Assembly: GCF_020539525.1 (NCBI RefSeq)
Contig: NZ_JACDXX010000012.1
Span: 83,739-147,738, forward strand
From: Pseudogemmobacter faecipullorum
Lineage (GTDB): Bacteria > Pseudomonadota > Alphaproteobacteria > Rhodobacterales > Rhodobacteraceae
Length of the DNA stretch: 64,000 nucleotides
Direction of reading: 5' to 3'
The position numbers and the translations under genes are program-made. A model generated the notes under the pieces. It was not told where the DNA came from, did no database searches, and saw only the letters and a list, made by a program, of their open reading frames with translations. Numbering within the stretch: position 1 is the first letter of the stretch; each line of letters opens with the position of its first letter. This document shows, one piece after another, positions 60,097 to 64,000 of the stretch.

Positions 60097-61878
60097 TTAT
60101 TTGCTGTCGGCGAAAATGTCTTTCTTATGGGTGCCACCCGGCACGAAGAGTGCGCCGATCACCACCGTCATCAGGGCGATGACAATCGCATACCACAGGC
60201 CCGCATAGATATCGCCGGACTGGGCCGAGATCGCGAAGGCCGTGGCCGGCAGCAGACCGCCGAACCAGCCATTGCCGATGTGATAGGGCAAAGACAGGCC
60301 GGAATAGCGGATCCGGGTCGGGTAAAGCTCAACCAGCATTGCCGCGATCGGGCCATAGACCATGGTCACCAGGATGATCAGATAGGTCAGGATCAGCACG
60401 ATGGTGATCTTCTGGCCGCTGAAGATGTCAAAGAAATGCTGGGCCTTGGCCACGGTGGTATTATCCGCCGCATTGATCGGATAGCCCGCTGCGGTCAGCG
60501 CATCATTCAGCTCTTTGTCGAACCGGGCCTTCTGATCCGCCGCATCGGCTGCCGCACCCGAATAGCCGGCAATCACCGTCTCGCCGACTTTCACCGAGGC
60601 AAGCGTACCTGCCGGGGCTGCATCGGTTTCGGAATTGGCCGAACGTGCGGTCAGAGCAGCTTTGGCGATATCACAGGAATTGGTGAATTTCGCCGTACCG
60701 ACCGGGTTGAACTGGAACGAGCAGTCCGCCGGATCAGCCGTCACCACGATTTCAGTCTGATGCGCATGATAGAGCATCGGATTAGCGGTTTTGGTCAGGA
60801 AACCAAAGACCGGGAAATAGGTGATCGCGGCGAGCAGGCAGCCGCCGAGGATGATCGGCTTACGGCCGATCCGGTCCGAAAGCTTGCCGAAGAAGATGAA
60901 GCCATAGGTGCCGAGGATCAGCGACCAGGCGACAAAGACATTGGCCGAGAAGCTGTCGACCTTGATCACGTTCTGCACGAAGAACAAAGCGTAGAACTGG
61001 CCCGAATACCAGACCACTGCCTGACCGGCGGTCAGACCCAGCAGCGCGATCAGTGCGATCTTGCCATTGGTCCAGTTGCCGAAAGCCTCACGCATCGGGG
61101 CTTTCGAGGCATTGCCCTCTTCCTTCATCTTCTTGAAGGCCGGGCTCTCATTCATCTGCATCCGGATATAGAGCGAGACGATGAGCAGGATGATCGAGCC
61201 AAGGAAGGGGATACGCCAGCCCCAGGCATTAAAGGCCTTCTGCATCACCGGGCTGCCATCGGCGCCAACCACGGCCACACCGGCCGCATCGAGCACCGGC
61301 TGATCCGGGTAATTGCCGTTCACATAGCCCTGCACCATCAGAATAACGACCAGCGAGAGCAAAAGCCCCAAAGTCGCGGTGGTCTGGATGAAGGCGGTGA
61401 AATAGCCGCGCTGGTTCTGCGGCGCATGTTCGGCCACATAGACCGCCGCGCCGCCATATTCACCCCCCAGCGCCAGGCCCTGCAGCATGCGCAGCGCGAT
61501 CAGAATGATCGGGGCCGCAATCCCCCAGGAATAGTAATTGGGCAGAAGGCCGACGATGAAGGTCGAGACCCCCATGATGACGATGGTCATCAGGAAGGTA
61601 TATTTCCGTCCGATCAGATCGCCGAGCGAGCCGAAGACCAGCGCGCCGAAGGGGCGCACAATAAAGCCTGCCGCAAAGGCCAGCAGCGCAAAGACGTTGC
61701 GCGTGGCTTCCGGGAAGGGGGTGAAAAACTGCGCGCCGATGATCGCGGCCAGCGAGCCGTAGAGATAGAAATCATACCATTCGAAAATCGTCCCCGCCGA
61801 GGAGGCAAGAATAACCTTCTTCTCCTCGCGGGTCATGGGACGCGAGCGATCGCGCACGTCCGGCGTTGCATATGCCAT
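60097..61878 (-). CDS. MFS transporter of the metabolite:H+ symporter (MHS) family with a large periplasmic insertion
   Basis: The start is ATG 61878 (MAYATPDVRDRSRPMTREEKK), with a very strong AAGGAGGAAGG site, giving 593 aa. The MHS signature is clear: S-S-A-G-T-I-F-E-W-Y-D-F-Y-L-Y-G near residue 25, F-G-S-L-G-D-L-I-G-R-K near 83 and R-M-L-Q-G-L-A-L-G-G-E-Y-G-G-A near 130. MHS proteins such as ShiA, KgtP and ProP import organic acids or osmolytes with protons. Unlike those (430-500 aa), this one has about 110 extra residues near 375-490, between predicted helices 9 and 10, with a D-C-S-F and N-S-C-D pair that could form a disulfide in the periplasm. It lies downstream of acs-adk, so uptake of a short organic acid is conceivable. 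Confidence 0.92.
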   Translation of the reverse strand: MAYATPDVRDRSRPMTREEKKVILASSAGTIFEWYDFYLYGSLAAIIGAQFFTPFPEATRNVFALLAFAAGFIVRPFGALVFGSLGDLIGRKYTFLMTIVIMGVSTFIVGLLPNYYSWGIAAPIILIALRMLQGLALGGEYGGAAVYVAEHAPQNQRGYFTAFIQTTATLGLLLSLVVILMVQGYVNGNYPDQPVLDAAGVAVVGADGSPVMQKAFNAWGWRIPFLGSIILLIVSLYIRMQMNESPAFKKMKEEGNASKAPMREAFGNWTNGKIALIALLGLTAGQAVVWYSGQFYALFFVQNVIKVDSFSANVFVAWSLILGTYGFIFFGKLSDRIGRKPIILGGCLLAAITYFPVFGFLTKTANPMLYHAHQTEIVVTADPADCSFQFNPVGTAKFTNSCDIAKAALTARSANSETDAAPAGTLASVKVGETVIAGYSGAAADAADQKARFDKELNDALTAAGYPINAADNTTVAKAQHFFDIFSGQKITIVLILTYLIILVTMVYGPIAAMLVELYPTRIRYSGLSLPYHIGNGWFGGLLPATAFAISAQSGDIYAGLWYAIVIALMTVVIGALFVPGGTHKKDIFADSK

Positions 61879-62227
61879 AGCCTTCCTCCTTGTTGGCCTT
61901 CGCCTGCTTTTGCAGGTCCGGCGTTCCCCTCGCCCGTCCGGCAGCTCCGGCACTGCAGCCCGCCCGCTTTCTGCAGGCCGGGCGCCGCACCTCGCCTGCC
62001 TGGCAGGTCTGGCCCTCTCCCATTACTCCGGACAGTGGCGGCATCTGCCGAGGCCCGGCATCATCCACCCTTCACCCGCGGCCTGGCCTTCTGTGCCAGG
62101 CGGCGCCTGTCCTGCCGGTCTGAGCCCCGGCTTTGCGCCGAGCAGATCAGGGCGAGTGCCCCATCCCCTCCGCTCTTTGCCACAACCCGGGGCCCTCCTT
62201 CCCCGGATCACAGCTTTGCAGACCGGA
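61879..62227 (-). other. Long GC-rich 5' region of the MHS transporter gene with repeated CCTGC/GCAGG hairpins
   Basis: The 349-nt gap between adk and the transporter holds no credible gene. Small hairpins CCTGC-TTTT-GCAGG (61903-61916) and CCTGC-CTG-GCAGG (61995-62007) flank a related CTGCAGG unit near 61971. The first two units start exactly 60 nt apart (61901 and 61961) and share much of their following 36 bases, so this is a short diverged tandem repeat. Confidence 0.5.
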
Positions 62228-62896
62228 TCAGACGGCGATGATGCCGCCGGCGATCCGGTGCAGCGCCTGCCGCACCTGCGCGATGTCCTGCATCGCATCC
62301 ACAGGTTCGAGCAGGCCGCGCGCCTGGTAAAAGGCGATCAGCGGCGCGGTCTGGGCGTGATAGGCTTTCAGCCGCTCCCCCGCCGTTTCCGCCGTATCAT
62401 CCGCGCGGCGCTTCATGTCGCCGCCGCCGCATTTATCGCAGCGGCCCGGATGGACGGGCTGACGGAACTGATCGTGATAGCCCTCGCCGCAGGCCGCGCA
62501 GCTGTAGCGCCCGGCAACGCGGGCGATCATCGCCGCATCATCCACCTCGAGGCTGATCGCAGCGGTCACCCGCAGGCCGAGCCCGCCGAGCAGCTCTTCC
62601 AGCGCCAGGGCCTGGCCTTCGGTCCGCGGGAATCCATCGAGGATCACGCCCCGCGCGACATCCGGGCCATGCATCCGCTCGGCAATGATCGACAGCACGA
62701 TCTCATCCGAGACCAGGCCCCCCGCCGCCATCACCGCCTTCGCAGCCAGCCCGGCCGGGCTGCCGGCGGCCACCGCGGCGCGCAGCATATCGCCGGTCGA
62801 GAGCTGGATCAGCCCATGCTCTTCTTCAAGCATCCGGGCCTGGGTGCCCTTGCCGGCACCGGGCGGCCCCAGCAGGATCAGGACCGGGGCGCTCAT
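62228..62896 (-). CDS. adk: Adenylate kinase with zinc-type LID
   Basis: This 222-aa enzyme interconverts AMP and ATP with two ADP. The P-loop is [12 protein letters not shown] near residue 8, and the AMP-binding strand has [20 protein letters not shown] near 86 is the other kinase motif. The LID contains four Cys arranged C-A-A-C and, about 16 residues later, C-D-K-C, the structural zinc site found in many Gram-positive and some Gram-negative Adk. Its start overlaps the acs stop by 4 nt, so it is translated with acetyl-CoA synthetase, whose AMP product it would recycle. In Rhodobacterales adk is usually found in the secY ribosomal operon, so this may be a second copy. Confidence 0.95.
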   Translation of the reverse strand: MSAPVLILLGPPGAGKGTQARMLEEEHGLIQLSTGDMLRAAVAAGSPAGLAAKAVMAAGGLVSDEIVLSIIAERMHGPDVARGVILDGFPRTEGQALALEELLGGLGLRVTAAISLEVDDAAMIARVAGRYSCAACGEGYHDQFRQPVHPGRCDKCGGGDMKRRADDTAETAGERLKAYHAQTAPLIAFYQARGLLEPVDAMQDIAQVRQALHRIAGGIIAV

Positions 62897-64000
62897 GCCT
62901 TGCCCCGGTTGGCGCGGTTTTCGATCAGGTCTTCGACGACCGAGGGGTCTGCCAGGGTTGAGGTATCGCCAAGCGCGGCGAAATCATTCTCGGCGATCTT
63001 GCGCAGGATGCGGCGCATGATCTTGCCCGAGCGGGTTTTCGGCAGGCCGGGGGCGAACTGGATCAGATCGGGTCTGGCGATCGGGCCGATCTCCTGGCGC
63101 ACGAAAGCCTCAAGCTCGCGCTTCAGCGCCTCCGAGGGCTCCACCCCGTTCATCAGCGTCACATAGGCATAGATGCCCTGGCCCTTCACCTCATGCGGAT
63201 AGCCGACCACCGCCGCTTCAGCCACCTTTTCATGCGCCACCAGCGCCGATTCCACCTCGGCCGTGCCCATGCGGTGGCCCGAGACATTGATCACATCATC
63301 GACCCGGCCGGTGATCCAGTAATAGCCGTCAGCGTCGCGGCGGCAGCCGTCACCGGTGAAGTAATAGCCCTTATACTGGCTGAAATAGGCCTCCTCGAAC
63401 CGGGCGTGATCGCCCCAGAGCGTGCGCATCTGACCGGGCCAGCTGTCTTTGAGACACAGCACGCCCTCGGCCTCGACCGCTTCCTGCAGCTCGGCCGTCT
63501 GTGCATCGAGCACCACCGGCTGCACGCCAAAGAACGGCACAGTGGCCGAACCCGGCTTGGTGGCGACCGCGCCTGGCAAAGGCGTCAGCATATGGCCGCC
63601 GGTCTCGGTCTGCCAGAAAGTGTCGACGATCGGCAATTGTTCTTTGCCGACATGTTTATGGTACCAGGACCAGGCCTCGGGGTTGATCGGCTCGCCGACG
63701 GTGCCGAGCAGCTTCAGGCTGCTCAGATCATGTTTCTCGACCCATTCCGCCCCCAGCCCCATCAGCGAGCGGATCGCGGTCGGCGCGGTATAGAACTGAT
63801 TAACCTTATGTTTGGCGCAGACCTGCCAGAACCGCCCGGCATCAGGCCAGGTCGGCACGCCCTCAAACATCAAAGTGGTGCCGCCATTCGCCAGCGGGCC
63901 ATAGACGATATAGCTGTGACCGGTGACCCAGCCGACATCGGCGGTGCACCAATAGACATCGCCATCATGATAATCGAAAGTATATTGATGCGTCATCGCC
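62893..64000 (-). CDS. acs: Acetyl-CoA synthetase (C-terminal part; runs off the right edge)
   Basis: About 369 codons of the C-terminal part are visible, and the frame continues beyond base 64000. Motifs are those of AMP-forming Acs: [15 protein letters not shown], then [43 protein letters not shown] follows. The C-terminal [11 protein letters not shown] holds the catalytic Lys that is regulated by acetylation in other bacteria. The enzyme activates acetate with ATP and CoA, giving AMP and PPi. The stop overlaps the adk start by 4 nt. Confidence 0.97.
   Translation of the reverse strand, partial: AMTHQYTFDYHDGDVYWCTADVGWVTGHSYIVYGPLANGGTTLMFEGVPTWPDAGRFWQVCAKHKVNQFYTAPTAIRSLMGLGAEWVEKHDLSSLKLLGTVGEPINPEAWSWYHKHVGKEQLPIVDTFWQTETGGHMLTPLPGAVATKPGSATVPFFGVQPVVLDAQTAELQEAVEAEGVLCLKDSWPGQMRTLWGDHARFEEAYFSQYKGYYFTGDGCRRDADGYYWITGRVDDVINVSGHRMGTAEVESALVAHEKVAEAAVVGYPHEVKGQGIYAYVTLMNGVEPSEALKRELEAFVRQEIGPIARPDLIQFAPGLPKTRSGKIMRRILRKIAENDFAALGDTSTLADPSVVEDLIENRANRGKA

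Noticed and set aside
60127..62241. 704-codon plus-strand open frame
   Set aside because: It is antisense to the MHS transporter. The translation is low-complexity His/Arg/Gly with no domain.

Overview
The window is a gene-dense, high-GC bacterial chromosome segment with no rRNA, tRNA, insertion sequence, prophage or CRISPR array that I can see. Gene content and protein style point to an alphaproteobacterium of the Rhodobacterales (Rhodobacteraceae type). The clues are the mreBCD-mrdA-rodA block behind leuA, a RecQ with two HRDC-like modules, the YcjX/DUF697 pair, ArfB, an HWE-type histidine kinase, and the CCTCCGGCGGGGATATTT-type intergenic elements. Genus is not determinable here.

Layout. 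1-6.6 kb: the 5' part of an alpha-2-macroglobulin-like gene (cut by the left edge), a degenerate receiver-domain protein, recQ and yggT. 6.8-13.0 kb: thioesterase, UMF1-type MFS, mepA, queuosine-precursor transporter, a tiny ORF with an exceptionally strong ribosome-binding site, arfB and a PiT phosphate transporter. 13.1-17.2 kb: pncB and pncA (NAD salvage), trhO (tRNA U34 hydroxylation) and a luciferase-like monooxygenase. 17.3-21.1 kb: the sulfate ABC operon cysA-sbp-cysT-cysW. 21.4-28.5 kb: CHASE/HWE histidine kinase, glutathione-dependent formaldehyde dehydrogenase, an I78 lipoprotein, ynfA, nadE and a secreted MORN-repeat protein. 28.8-36.7 kb: a leucine attenuator peptide, leuA, and the rod-shape operon mreB-mreC-mreD-mrdA-rodA. 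36.7-50 kb: two 2-hydroxyacid dehydrogenases flank an RpiR-regulated catabolic island (TRAP transporter, small peptide ORF, glutamine-synthetase-like ligase, aldehyde dehydrogenase, Fe-alcohol dehydrogenase, FAD amino-acid oxidoreductase), followed by an EEP-fold hydrolase. 50-64 kb: CDF transporter, TetR regulator, aminotransferase, MFS, rplY, pth, the DUF697/YcjX pair, truA, a small membrane protein, an MHS-family transporter, adk and the C-terminal part of acs (cut by the right edge).

Most of the window is core housekeeping. The parts that deserve attention are: (i) the 18-codon ORF at 10786 whose Shine-Dalgarno region is complementary to 17 nt of the 16S rRNA tail, rich in rare codons, closed by a terminator and placed just upstream of the ribosome-rescue gene arfB; (ii) the 24-codon ORF at 41858 encoding a Cys-Trp-Pro/poly-Gly peptide at the head of the GS-like/ALDH/Fe-ADH block, a block that fits gamma-glutamylation-based amino-alcohol or amine catabolism; (iii) a family of 3'-end intergenic elements, including an inverted pair in which each of two convergent genes has its own copy; (iv) an adk translationally coupled to acs; (v) the degenerate receiver protein whose 3' end overlaps recQ antisense.

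Functional assignments come from reading the translated sequences against known family motifs. No database search was possible.
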